Source: Yinghuangia elevatio
GTDB lineage: Bacteria; Actinomycetota; Actinomycetes; Streptomycetales; Streptomycetaceae
Assembly: GCF_040649515.1 (NCBI RefSeq)
Contig: NZ_JBEZFP010000015.1
Coordinates: 38,170-102,169 of the forward strand
DNA: 64,000 bases
Reading direction: 5' to 3'
Every line of letters begins with the position of its first letter. Position 1 is the stretch's first letter. The position numbers and the translations under genes are program-made. The notes below the pieces were generated by a model. The model ran no database searches, was not told where the DNA came from, and was given only the letters and a program-made list of their open reading frames with translations. Shown one piece after another: positions 34,262 through 43,082 of this stretch.

Positions 34262-34807
34262 GAGGCCGGGCAGCCCGCCGCCGACGCCGGGGAGCGCGGG
34301 CAGGGCGCCCGTCGGGGCCGCGGGGGCCGCCACCGGGGCGTTGACCTGGGCGGCCGGAGCGGTGGCCGGGACGGCCGGACCCTCGATGGTCTGCTGTGCC
34401 GGGGCGACCTTCTTGGTGGGGGCGGCAGCCGGCTTCGCGGGCGGGACGGCCGTCGCGGCGTCCGGCGTCACGTTGGCGGCGGGCGGCGTCGCTGCGGCGG
34501 TGCCCTGGCCGACGGCCTTGGTCGCGGGGACCGCCTTGCCGGTGGTGTTCGAGGCGCCGTTGGCCGCGGCGGGCACGCCGCTCTGCACCGCCTTGCCCGT
34601 CGACTTGCCGGTGCCGGTCAGCGTCTGCGTCGCACCCGGGACCTGGTCGGTGACGGTCGTCGCGTCCGGCGTGCTCAGCCCGTTCATCCCGCTGATGCCG
34701 CCCAGCGGCGAGTCGGCGTGCGCGCTGGAGGCGCCGAACAAGGGCGCCATGCCCGCCGCGGCGATCAGCAGGGCGGACTGGGCGACGCGGCGCTTGAAGT
34801 GCGTCAT
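34256..34807 (-). CDS. Secreted Ala/Pro/Thr-rich protein, unknown function
   Basis: A 183-residue protein with a Sec signal (FKRRVAQSALLIAAAGMAPL, cleavage after SSAHA near residue 31). The mature part starts DSPLGGISGMNGLSTPD and is then low complexity: Thr/Gly, then Ala/Pro-rich to a GGLPGLG end. There are no Cys and no catalytic motif, so it is probably a structural or surface protein. GAGGAG lies 6 bases before the ATG. I do not recognise the family. Confidence 0.75.
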   Translation of the reverse strand: MTHFKRRVAQSALLIAAAGMAPLFGASSAHADSPLGGISGMNGLSTPDATTVTDQVPGATQTLTGTGKSTGKAVQSGVPAAANGASNTTGKAVPATKAVGQGTAAATPPAANVTPDAATAVPPAKPAAAPTKKVAPAQQTIEGPAVPATAPAAQVNAPVAAPAAPTGALPALPGVGGGLPGLG

Positions 34808-34942
34808 CGTGCTCCTCGCAGGTCGAGAGTCGAACGCTGAACGGTGGCCGACCCGGTCTCCGGATCGGCCACCGTGACTACCGCTCGACTGCCCGGGTGG
34901 TTGCGGGGAACGTCGGCAAAAGCTTGGCAATACCTCGGTGTG

Positions 34943-36991
34943 TCATCGCATTTGGCGAGCGATGGGTAGTTTGCGAAATTTCGTGTTCTCATCCTGATTC
35001 GGGACTTTCGCCACCGGCGGCGAGTCCGGTCCCACGTCGGCGAACGCGCTGCGCCCGGTCAGCAGGTATTGGACCACGAGGCCGATGGAGATGACCGCCG
35101 CGCCGCCGGCCGCGTCCAGGATGTAGTGGTTCGCCGTCGCCATGACCACGAACGTCGTGGTGAGCGGGTACAGCAGGCCGAGCGCCTTCATCCACCCCTT
35201 GGGTGCCATGAAGAAGATGACCAGGCCGCACCACAGCGCCCAGCCCACGTGCAGCGACGGCATCGCGGCGTACTGGTTCGACACGTTGGTGAGCGCCCCG
35301 AAGTCCGGATTGGCCAGGTCCTGCGGGCCGTGCACGGTGTCGATGTAGTTGTAGCCCGGCATCAGGCGCGGCGGCGCGAGCGGGTACAGCCAGAACCCGA
35401 TCAGCCCGGTCGCCGTCGCGACGCACAACACGGTCCGCGCCGAGCGGTACTGCGCCGGACGCGTTATGTAGAGCCAGGCCAGCAGGCTCAGCGGCACCAG
35501 GAAGTGGAACGTCTCGTAGAAGAACCCGCAGAAGCTCTTGAGCCAGTCGAGCCCGGCCGTGAGGTGGTTGAGCCGGTACTCCATGTCGATGTGCAGGAAC
35601 TTCTCGATGTCGATGATCTGGCGGCCGTGCGCCTCGGCCACCGTGCGCTGGTCGGGGACCGACGCGCGGATGAACGAGTAGAACGAGTAGCCGACCCGGA
35701 TCAGGATCAGTTCCAGTATCAGGTTGGGGCGCGACAGCACCCGCAGCGCGTCGGCCAGCAGCGGGACGCGTCGGCCGGGGGCGCGGCCCGGGGCGGCCAG
35801 TTCCGGCGTCCTGGCCACCCAGTGCGGCGACGAGTGCTTCAGGAACGGCATCGCGACCGCGGCCAGCACCGCCAGCAGCAGCGGCGCGTTGTCTGCGACC
35901 GTGCGGGCCGCGGACAGGTTGCCGGGCAGCAGCTGCTCGCTGTTGAAGATCATCACGGCGGCGACTATCAGCGGCCACACAAGGCGGTCGGCGCGGCCCT
36001 TGCCCAGCCGGCCGACGGCCGCGAGCAGGATCCACAGCTGCTGGTGCTGCCAGGACACCGGCGACACCGCGACTACGATGCAGCCGATCAGCGCGGCGCC
36101 CAGCACGGTCTGACCGTCCAGCGCGTACGCCACCGCGCGGCGCAGGCCGAACCAGACCAGCGGCACCGCGAGCGCCACCAGCACCGCGTACTCGGCGGGC
36201 CCGTCCAGGCCGAGCCGCAGCAGCAGCCCGTGCAGCGACTGGTTCGACAGCGCGTCCGGTACGCCGCCCAGGCCCGCACCGGCGACGTGGTGCACCCAGT
36301 ACTTGTACGAGTCCTGCGGCATGGCGGCCCAGGCCAGCGCGGTACCGGCGGCGAACGTCCCCGCCGAGGCCAGAGCCGCGTTGCGGCGTCCGGTGAACCA
36401 CAGGAAAGGGGCGAACAGCACCATGACCGGTTGCAGCGCCATGGCGGCACCGGCGGCCACCCCCGCGCCTCTGCCGGGGTCACGGGCCAGGCACGCGGGC
36501 AGCACGAGCAGCACCGGGAGCAGGCTGAGCTGGCCGAGGCTGAGATTGCCGCGGACCGGCAGCGACACGACCATCAGCGAGATCAGCACCGGTGCGGCGA
36601 GCAGGCGGGCCCGGCGGCTCGACGTGGCGGTGATGCTGCGGGCCACCAGGACGCCGACCGCCGCCACGATCAGCAGCGTCCCTATGGTCCAGACCACGCC
36701 GAGCGTCTGCTCGGCGGCGTTCGTCAGGGGGCGCAGCACCAGGCCGGCGAACGGCGTGCCGGAGAACGGCTTGCCGTGTGCGTCCGCGTCGTACAGCGAA
36801 CCGGGCAGGTGCAGGACGCCGTCGGTGCCCAGCCAGGTCTCCAGGTCGGCGAGTCGCCGTCCGGGAGGCAGGCTGAGCGTGTGGGCGGCCTGCCGGACGG
36901 CGAGCGACGCAGCGAGGATCCAGAGCGCCGCCGGAGCCAGGGGGATCCTGGTCCGTATGTCCGAAAGGTTCCAGCCCCCCGTCCGAGTCAT
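34943..36991 (-). CDS. Bifunctional GT87 glycosyltransferase / PAP2 phosphatase-family membrane protein
   Basis: A 682-residue fusion. Residues 1-400 are a polytopic GT-C (DUF2029/GT87-like, polyprenyl-phosphate mannosyltransferase) domain with a first loop GSLYDADAHGKPFSGTPFAG and about ten helices. Residues 430-680 form a PAP2_3-type domain with RASVPDQRTV, YAAMPSLHVGWALWCG and TANHYILDAAGG holding the two catalytic histidines. It likely transfers a sugar or polyol-phosphate to a lipid outside the membrane. AGGAG lies 9 bases before the ATG at 36991. A paralogue lies at 38432-40300. Confidence 0.85.
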   Translation of the reverse strand: MTRTGGWNLSDIRTRIPLAPAALWILAASLAVRQAAHTLSLPPGRRLADLETWLGTDGVLHLPGSLYDADAHGKPFSGTPFAGLVLRPLTNAAEQTLGVVWTIGTLLIVAAVGVLVARSITATSSRRARLLAAPVLISLMVVSLPVRGNLSLGQLSLLPVLLVLPACLARDPGRGAGVAAGAAMALQPVMVLFAPFLWFTGRRNAALASAGTFAAGTALAWAAMPQDSYKYWVHHVAGAGLGGVPDALSNQSLHGLLLRLGLDGPAEYAVLVALAVPLVWFGLRRAVAYALDGQTVLGAALIGCIVVAVSPVSWQHQQLWILLAAVGRLGKGRADRLVWPLIVAAVMIFNSEQLLPGNLSAARTVADNAPLLLAVLAAVAMPFLKHSSPHWVARTPELAAPGRAPGRRVPLLADALRVLSRPNLILELILIRVGYSFYSFIRASVPDQRTVAEAHGRQIIDIEKFLHIDMEYRLNHLTAGLDWLKSFCGFFYETFHFLVPLSLLAWLYITRPAQYRSARTVLCVATATGLIGFWLYPLAPPRLMPGYNYIDTVHGPQDLANPDFGALTNVSNQYAAMPSLHVGWALWCGLVIFFMAPKGWMKALGLLYPLTTTFVVMATANHYILDAAGGAAVISIGLVVQYLLTGRSAFADVGPDSPPVAKVPNQDENTKFRKLPIARQMR

Positions 36992-37168
36992 GTGCGGTTT
37001 CTCCTGGTAGTTCGTACCGTCCATGCCGATTTCCCGCTCCGGACACCATGTCATTTGCCCGGACGGATCGAAAAGCCGACCGCCCGACACGCGGCGGCGT
37101 CCCCCGTATTCTCGACCAGCGGACAACGAGCCGCAGAACCGATGAGTGCCCGCGGCGGACGGAGGACC

Positions 37169-37750
37169 ATGCAAAACCAGCCGGAAAACCAACCGGAAGC
37201 CCGGCTCGCGGCCGGCCCGCAGACCCGCTTCCGGACGGCCACGGCCGAGGACGTCCCGGCCCTGGTCGCGTTGATCGAGTCGGCCTATCGCGGTGACTCC
37301 AGTCGGCGGGGCTGGACCACCGAGGCCGATCTGCTGGAAGGGCAGCGGACCGACCCCGAGGGCGTCGCCGACGTGGTGAACGGTGCGGACAGCCGAATGC
37401 TGCTCGCGTTCCGGGACGGCAAACTGCTCGGCTGCTGTCAGCTGGAGCGCCGTGCGGAGGGGGTCGCCTACTTCGGGATGTTCGCGGTGGACCCCGCGCA
37501 GCAGGGCGGCGGGCTCGGGCGCACGCTGCTGGCCGAGGCCGAGCGGGCGGCGGTCGTCGACTGGGGCAGCGGCGAGATGCACATGACGGTGATCCGGCAG
37601 CGCGAGGACCTGATCGCCTGGTACGTGCGCCGCGGCTACGCCCGGACCGGCCGCATGACGCCGTTCCCGTACGGCGACGAGCGCTTCGGCCTGCCGCAGC
37701 GGGCCGATCTGGAGTTCGAACTGCTGGTCAAGCCGCTCGCCAAGCCCTGA
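37169..37750 (+). CDS. GNAT-family N-acetyltransferase
   Basis: A 193-residue GNAT. FRTATAEDVPALVALIESAY opens the fold, and the acetyl-CoA loop is FAVDPAQQGGGLGRTLLAEAE, followed by LIAWYVRRGYARTGRM. The ATG at 37169 has GGAGGA directly upstream with short spacing; an in-frame ATG at 37142 lacks any site. It is divergent from the GT87/PAP2 fusion and convergent with the DUF4287-like gene. The acetyl acceptor cannot be inferred. Confidence 0.88.
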   Translation: MQNQPENQPEARLAAGPQTRFRTATAEDVPALVALIESAYRGDSSRRGWTTEADLLEGQRTDPEGVADVVNGADSRMLLAFRDGKLLGCCQLERRAEGVAYFGMFAVDPAQQGGGLGRTLLAEAERAAVVDWGSGEMHMTVIRQREDLIAWYVRRGYARTGRMTPFPYGDERFGLPQRADLEFELLVKPLAKP

Positions 37751-37837
37751 GGCGTCGCCGGTCGGCCCGGACGCCGGCCGACGGGTCGTACGGCACGCCG
37801 TCCGGCGGTCGGCCAGACGTCGGCCTGAAACGTCGGC

Positions 37838-38410
37838 CTAAACGTTGGCCTGATACGCGCGCTCGAGCAGCTCCTCGACGTCCTGGTCCACGTCCTCGAC
37901 GGCGTGCAGGGGCACGCGCACGTTGATGGTGTCGTTGCCGAGCCCGCGGGCCGGCAGTAACGGCTTCCGCAGCGCGGCGCCGGGCAGCCGCAGGCCGAGG
38001 TCGAGGCGGTCCCGCGTGGTCGCGCGGATCAGGGCGTACTGCCGTTTGGGGCTCACCAGCGTCACGTAGGTCTTGCGGACCTGCACCGCCGTGTCCGCGA
38101 TCGAGGTGCCGACCACGAGCAGGGCGTCCAGGACGGGGCGCAGCGCGGGGCGGTCGTCGTACTGCCCGGCGAGCAGGTTGTCCGCGCTCGCGGTCAGGAA
38201 CTCCGGGTACCCGAAGCGCTCCCAGACGAGCAGGGACTGCGGGTATCCGCCGAGGTCGCGCTCGTCGAGCCAGGCGCGCAGCGCGGCCTCGTCCCGCACG
38301 CCGCTGTCGCGCACCCGCCGGTTCCACACATCGAGGCCCTCGCCGGTCCGCCGGACCAGCAGGTCGATGGTCGAGTCCCGCATCTCCTGCCAGGTTCGCG
38401 GCCGTGCCAT
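37838..38410 (-). CDS. DUF4287/DUF5655-type protein
   Basis: A 190-residue protein. The N-terminal 75 residues (RTGEGLDVWNRRVRDSGVRD, RAWLDERDLGGYPQSLLVWE) resemble DUF4287. The C-terminal 100 residues (VQVRKTYVTLVSPKRQYALI, RLDLGLRLPG) resemble DUF5655, a domain of unknown role seen in restriction-like and stand-alone proteins. It starts 21 bases after the end of the second GT87/PAP2 gene, so both are probably one transcript, though no functional link is obvious. Confidence 0.8.
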   Translation of the reverse strand: MARPRTWQEMRDSTIDLLVRRTGEGLDVWNRRVRDSGVRDEAALRAWLDERDLGGYPQSLLVWERFGYPEFLTASADNLLAGQYDDRPALRPVLDALLVVGTSIADTAVQVRKTYVTLVSPKRQYALIRATTRDRLDLGLRLPGAALRKPLLPARGLGNDTINVRVPLHAVEDVDQDVEELLERAYQANV

Positions 38411-38431
38411 GACGTCTCCGATTCGCCGGAT

Positions 38432-40300
38432 TCACCGTGACGTGAGCGCTTCATCCGATTCGCCCACGGCGCCCACGGTACGCGCCGCGGGTACGCCGGA
38501 GCCGGTCTTCGGCGGGACTTCGGCCCCGTGTCGCGGGGCCGGCGCGGTGCCCAGCCGGGCCAGGAACGTCGGCACGGGGTCGCGCAGCCGGCGCCCGGTC
38601 AGCGCGCGCTGGGCGAGCACCGCGATGCCGACCGAGAGGGCCGCGCCGACGGCGTCCAGGATCCAGTGGTTGGCCGTGCCCACGATCACGTAGAGGGTCG
38701 CGCAGGGATACAGCGCGGCGGCGGCCTTGAGCCAGGGCGACCGGGCGACGCACGCGACGGCGACCGCACACCACAGCGCCCAGCCGAAGTGCAGCGACGG
38801 CATTGCGGCGTACGGGTTCACCAGGTGGACCGCGACCGTATAGCTGCGCGGGCCGCCCGGCAGCGACGAGATCATGCCGCTGCCCGGGAACAGCCGCGGC
38901 GGGCACAGTGGGTAGAGCCAGTAGCCAAGGAGCGCGAGCCCGGTGGTGAACGCGAGGACGGTCCGGGCGGCCCGGTAGCGCGTCGGGTGCCATATGTAGA
39001 GCCAGGCGAGAACGGCGACCGGCACGACGTAGTGCAGCTCGCGGTAGTAGTCGAGCATCAGCTCGAACCGTCGCGTCGACCTGAGCGACCAACGGTTGAC
39101 CGCCGCCTCGACGTCGATGCCGAGGAACTGCTCGATCTTGACGATGTGCCGGGCGTTCTCGACGGCCTGCTCGCGTTGCTTCGGGATGGAAGTGCGCAGG
39201 TCCCCGCGGATGTTCTGGTAGACCCAGTAGCCGGCCCGGATCAGCATCAGGTCGAGCACCAGGTTGGGCCGGGTGACCGGTCGCGCCATGCCGGGCAGCA
39301 GGGCGCGCCGTCCCGGCGGCAGCGGCGGCGGGGCGGCCCGGTGCACCCGCCAGTGCGGGTCCTCGCGGTGTCGGAACGGCACCGCGCACGCGGCGGCCAG
39401 TGCGACCAGCGTCGGGACGTTGCCGAACACCGCCGACAACGACGTGCCCAGGCGCGGGTCGACGACATCCCGTTCGACCACCGCCGCGACGAGGATCAGC
39501 AGGGGCCAGACCGGGCGGTCCTCCGGGCGTCCGCCGACCCGGCCGACGACGGCCGGGAGCAGCCACAGGAGTTCGTACGTCCACGCCACCGGCAGTACGG
39601 CGAGCCCCGCGGCGGTGGCCACGGCGACCGCGAGCAACGGCTGGCCCTCGGCGTGGAACCGGGCCGCGCGCAGTGAGGCGACCACGACGACCGCGGCTCC
39701 GAGCATCAGCCACGCCAGCGTCATCACCGGCGTGTCCGCGCCGACGACGCCGTGCGTGTGCTGCCCCGCGATCCGCAGCAGCATGCCGTGCAGCGACGCG
39801 TCGGGGTCGCCGCCCGCCAGGTGACGGTCCGTCAGGAGCGGCCGCCACGACGACCCGGGCAGCCCGTCGGCGAGCGACGCCGGCACGATGCCGAGCGCGG
39901 CGACGCCGCCGCCGAGCATCGCCGGCCGCCGTCGCCCGGTCAGCCACAGAACGGGGAGCACGGCCAGCGCGACCGGGTCGAAGACCGCGGCAAGTCCGGT
40001 CGCGGCACCATGCGCCATGCCGGACATGCGCCGGATGCGGCCAGGGGCGCGCTCGTTGCGCTTCTCGGTGCGCTCCCTGATGAGTTCCTGGACACGGGAC
40101 CTGCCGCGGAGCCCACCGCCGACCGCAACATCCAGCAGCACAAGGCCGATCGCCGCGAACACCAGCGGTGCCGTGTCGAGCGCGGCGCGGCCGGGAGGCG
40201 ACAAAAGCAGCACGACGCCCGCGACGGCGACCGCCGACACGTGCAGCACCGGCTTGTTGACCTGCGCGGACCCGATCCGACGATCCGACAGGCCACTCAT
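38432..40300 (-). CDS. GT87/PAP2 fusion membrane protein, reduced N-terminal half
   Basis: A 622-residue paralogue of the protein at 34943-36991. The PAP2_3 half is well kept: RTSIPKQREQAVENARHIVK, KIEQFLGIDVEAAV, YAAMPSLHFGWALWCA, TANHWILDAVG. The N-terminal half is shorter by about 60 residues and lacks the loop with acidic residues between helices 1 and 2; a charged linker (IRERTEKRNERAPGRIRRMS) stands there instead. Glycosyltransfer activity may be lost while the lipid-phosphate chemistry stays. The ATG at 40300 is preceded by GTGGGGCGG. Confidence 0.82.
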   Translation of the reverse strand: MSGLSDRRIGSAQVNKPVLHVSAVAVAGVVLLLSPPGRAALDTAPLVFAAIGLVLLDVAVGGGLRGRSRVQELIRERTEKRNERAPGRIRRMSGMAHGAATGLAAVFDPVALAVLPVLWLTGRRRPAMLGGGVAALGIVPASLADGLPGSSWRPLLTDRHLAGGDPDASLHGMLLRIAGQHTHGVVGADTPVMTLAWLMLGAAVVVVASLRAARFHAEGQPLLAVAVATAAGLAVLPVAWTYELLWLLPAVVGRVGGRPEDRPVWPLLILVAAVVERDVVDPRLGTSLSAVFGNVPTLVALAAACAVPFRHREDPHWRVHRAAPPPLPPGRRALLPGMARPVTRPNLVLDLMLIRAGYWVYQNIRGDLRTSIPKQREQAVENARHIVKIEQFLGIDVEAAVNRWSLRSTRRFELMLDYYRELHYVVPVAVLAWLYIWHPTRYRAARTVLAFTTGLALLGYWLYPLCPPRLFPGSGMISSLPGGPRSYTVAVHLVNPYAAMPSLHFGWALWCAVAVACVARSPWLKAAAALYPCATLYVIVGTANHWILDAVGAALSVGIAVLAQRALTGRRLRDPVPTFLARLGTAPAPRHGAEVPPKTGSGVPAARTVGAVGESDEALTSR

Positions 40301-40516
40301 CCGCCCCACGGTACCGACGTGTCGGCTCGGTGGTGGCAGGACCGCCCTCCGCACCGTTCCTCGGCTCGCGCCTCCACGGGCAAGGCGACGTAATGCCCGG
40401 GGACTTCACCCGACGGCAGGACGTCGTTCGTGACAGCATGAGGTTGCGGAGATGCCGGCAGAGTGCGGGTACGCGCCGTGGCGCACGGGGGCCGGTCGTC
40501 GTGGGGGAGTGGAGAC

Positions 40517-41053
40517 GTGTCGCACCAGGAACCGCCGCCGTACGGCGGGCCGCCCTATGGCGGCTCCGGCAACCCCTACGGCCAACAGGGCCAGCCCGGT
40601 CAACCGGGGCATTCCAGTCAACCCGGGCAGCCAGGTCAGCCCGGCCCAGGCCAAGGCGGGCAACAGCCGTACGGGCAACAGCCGTACGGCCAGCAACCGT
40701 ACGGGCAGCAGCCCTACGGCCAGCAGCAACCGTACGGTCAGTATGAGCAACAGCCATATGGTCAGCAGTCTTACGGGGATCCGAACCAGCCCGGTCCGCC
40801 GCCCGGGGGCCGCAAGCGCAACCCGCTCATCACCGTGGTCCTGGCGCTCGTCGCCATCGCGGTCATCGTGACCGTGGTCATCCTGGTGAGCAAGGATGAC
40901 GGAGGCGGCGACGGCAAGCCCGGCGACCAGCAGGAGACCGGTGGGCCGCAACTGCCCGGCGGCGGACTGCCGAGCGGCCTGGTCCCGTCCGACATCGAGA
41001 TCCCCTCGGGCCTGATCCCGCCGGACTTCGACCTTCCCAGCGGCCTGGGCTGA
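40517..41053 (+). CDS. Gln/Pro/Tyr/Gly-repeat membrane protein
   Basis: A 178-residue protein. Residues 1-95 are cytosolic low complexity: GQPGQPGH-type repeats, then at least five QQPYG units. A basic stop (GGRKRN) precedes one membrane helix (PLITVVLALVAIAVIVTVVILV), followed by an extracellular acidic and Pro/Gly/Leu-rich tail with the motif IPSGLIPP/LPSGL repeated. The tandem YGQQP pattern resembles disordered, phase-separating domains and N-termini of DUF4190/DUF4352-type proteins. The GTG has GGGGGAGTGGAG upstream. Function is unknown. Confidence 0.75.
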   Translation: MSHQEPPPYGGPPYGGSGNPYGQQGQPGQPGHSSQPGQPGQPGPGQGGQQPYGQQPYGQQPYGQQPYGQQQPYGQYEQQPYGQQSYGDPNQPGPPPGGRKRNPLITVVLALVAIAVIVTVVILVSKDDGGGDGKPGDQQETGGPQLPGGGLPSGLVPSDIEIPSGLIPPDFDLPSGLG

Positions 41054-41189
41054 CGGCGGAACTGCGCGCGGATTCCCGGACGTCCGGAGGTATTCGGACA
41101 AAACCCACTAAATCCGGGCTAATTGGGCCGTCGGGGTGACCGTACGGCGTGGTGCGCGCGCAATCGGCGGTGAAGCGCGCGGGCGTGCT

Positions 41190-41195
41190 TAGCGT
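41190..41195 (+). promoter_or_regulatory. -10-like hexamer for the Rpf gene
   Basis: TAGCGT ends 8 bases before the ATG at 41204. GGGAG lies 2 bases before the ATG, too near to work as a standard ribosome binding site, so a leaderless mRNA is likely. I see no c-di-AMP (ydaO) riboswitch, which often precedes rpf genes in this group. Confidence 0.4.
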
Positions 41196-41203
41196 CGGGA
41201 GCC

Positions 41204-41722
41204 ATGTACCGACGGATTGTCCGATCATCGGCGTACCTGACCGTTGTCACCCTGTTGTCGCTGGCCGCGGGTGTCCTCGCGGCCCCCGCGGCACACGCGG
41301 TGCCCGACGCCACCTGGGACCGGCTCGCCATGTGCGAGAGCAGCGGCCGCTGGAACATCAACACCGGCAACGGCTACTACGGCGGACTGCAAATCCTGCC
41401 GTCCACCTGGGACGAGGCCGGGGGCCGCGTGTACGCGCCGCTCCCGCACCAGGCCACCAAGCGCCAGCAGATCACCATCGCGGAGAAGATCCTGCGCTGG
41501 CAGGGCTGGGACGCCTGGCCACAGTGCGCCCGCAAACTCGACCTGTACTCGGTGCCGATCACCACGAGCTATGTGGTCCAGCAGGGCGACACGCTCTCCT
41601 CGATCGCCCGCAAGTTCTCGGTGCCGGGCGGCTGGGACGCCGTCTACCAGATCAACCGGAACGTGATCGGACCCAACCCCGACCACCTGCTGCCCGGCAC
41701 GCGCCTGGAGTTGCCCACGTAA
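41204..41722 (+). CDS. Resuscitation-promoting-factor transglycosylase with LysM domain
   Basis: A 172-residue secreted protein. A Sec signal with a cleavage site near APAAHA (residue 32) precedes an Rpf domain: ATWDRLAMCESSGRWNINTG with the catalytic Glu45, YYGGLQILPSTWDEAGG, and the second Cys in WPQCARKL. A LysM domain follows (SYVVQQGDTLSSIARKF to LLPGTRLELPT). It cleaves peptidoglycan, aiding spore germination or resuscitation. Length is normal for the short Rpf-LysM class. Confidence 0.93.
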   Translation: MYRRIVRSSAYLTVVTLLSLAAGVLAAPAAHAVPDATWDRLAMCESSGRWNINTGNGYYGGLQILPSTWDEAGGRVYAPLPHQATKRQQITIAEKILRWQGWDAWPQCARKLDLYSVPITTSYVVQQGDTLSSIARKFSVPGGWDAVYQINRNVIGPNPDHLLPGTRLELPT

Positions 41723-41819
41723 CCGGGGGCGAATCCGCAAACCGTCCGGTCTCCGGCGCCGCGACGCCTATCCTGGGTGACTCGTGGATCAACCGCCCGG
41801 ATGGAGGGTCAGCGGCCGG

Positions 41820-43082
41820 ATGAAGCTGTTGCACGCTGCCGACCTGCACATCGACAGCCCGCTCAAGGGCCTGTCCCGCTACCCGGGCGCTCCCGCCGAG
41901 GAGTTCCGCGGCGCGGTGCGCCGCGCGCTGGAGAACCTGGTCGACCTCGCGCTGCACGAGCGCGTCGACGCGGTGCTGCTCGCCGGCGACGTCTACGACG
42001 GCGACTGGAAGGACTACCGCACCGGCCTGTTCTTCGGCTCGCAGATGCAGCGACTGCGCGAGGCGGGCATACCCGTCTGCATGGTGGCCGGCAATCACGA
42101 CGCGCAGAGCCGCATCACCAAGGAACTGCGGCTGCCGGACAACGTGCACCGCTTCAGCACCGCACAGCCCGAGACGATCGAGTACGACGACATCGGACTG
42201 GCCGTGCACGGGCAGGGGTTCGCCGAGCAGGCCGTGATGGACAACCTGGCCGCCGCGTACCCCAAGGCCCGCGACGGATACCTCAACATCGGCCTGCTGC
42301 ACACCGCGCTGGAAGGCGCCGACGGACACGCGACGTACGCGCCTTGCCGTGTCGAGGACTTGATCGCGCGCGGCTACGACTACTGGGCCCTGGGACACAT
42401 CCACGCCCGCCAGGTCGTGCGCGACGGCGACCCCTGGATCGTCTTCCCCGGCAACCTCCAGGGCAGGCACGCCCGCGAGACCGGGGCCAAGGGCGCCACG
42501 CTCATCACCGCCGACGGCGCAGTCCTCACCACCGAGCACCGCGACCTCGATGTCGTGCGCTGGGCGCACGTCGAGGTCGACGGCTCGCGCGCGGCCGACG
42601 TCGACGCCGCCCTCGGCCTTGCCGAGCAGGGCATCCGCGAGGCCGTGCGGGGCGCCGACGGCCGTCCGCTCGCGGTACGCGTCAGCTTCGTCGGCCCCTC
42701 GGACGCACACGAGGAGCTGTGGCGGGACCACGACCGCATAGAGAACGAACTCCGAGCTGCTGCCGGTGAGTTGGACGAAGTCTGGGTCGAGAAGGTGCGG
42801 GCCGCGACGACGCACGCGACCGAACCGGACGCCGCGGGCGGTCTGGTCGGCCTGCTCGGCGACCTGCGTACCACCGCGGCGGCGATAGGTGAGGACGAAG
42901 CGGCGCTCGAACGCCTCATCCGCGGCCTGCCCGGCCTGCGCGGGGTCGGCGCCACGGTGGACTCCGACGGCGTGCGCGTGGACGATCCGGAGTGGCGGGC
43001 CCGGGTCTTCGACGAGGCGGTCGACCTGCTCGCGGCGATGGTCGGCGGCGGGCGGGGCCAAGGCAACGGGGGGACGGCGTGA
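41820..43082 (+). CDS. SbcD/Mre11-like DNA repair exonuclease (metallophosphoesterase)
   Basis: A 420-residue calcineurin-like nuclease. The five metal motifs are visible: AADLHIDSPL, LLAGDVYDGD, VAGNHDAQ, GLLHTALEG and GHIHARQV. The C-terminal 150 residues form a capping and accessory region. The ATG at 41820 is preceded by GGAGGG at 11 bases; TATCCT at 41769-41774 is a candidate -10. The stop overlaps the start of the large ATPase gene (GTGA), so the two act as a nuclease-ATPase complex like Mre11-Rad50/YhaO-YhaN. Confidence 0.9.
   Translation: MKLLHAADLHIDSPLKGLSRYPGAPAEEFRGAVRRALENLVDLALHERVDAVLLAGDVYDGDWKDYRTGLFFGSQMQRLREAGIPVCMVAGNHDAQSRITKELRLPDNVHRFSTAQPETIEYDDIGLAVHGQGFAEQAVMDNLAAAYPKARDGYLNIGLLHTALEGADGHATYAPCRVEDLIARGYDYWALGHIHARQVVRDGDPWIVFPGNLQGRHARETGAKGATLITADGAVLTTEHRDLDVVRWAHVEVDGSRAADVDAALGLAEQGIREAVRGADGRPLAVRVSFVGPSDAHEELWRDHDRIENELRAAAGELDEVWVEKVRAATTHATEPDAAGGLVGLLGDLRTTAAAIGEDEAALERLIRGLPGLRGVGATVDSDGVRVDDPEWRARVFDEAVDLLAAMVGGGRGQGNGGTA

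Noticed and set aside
41054..41203. c-di-AMP (ydaO) riboswitch before the Rpf gene
   Set aside because: The conserved riboswitch blocks were not visible, and a -10-like box lies 8 bases from the ATG.
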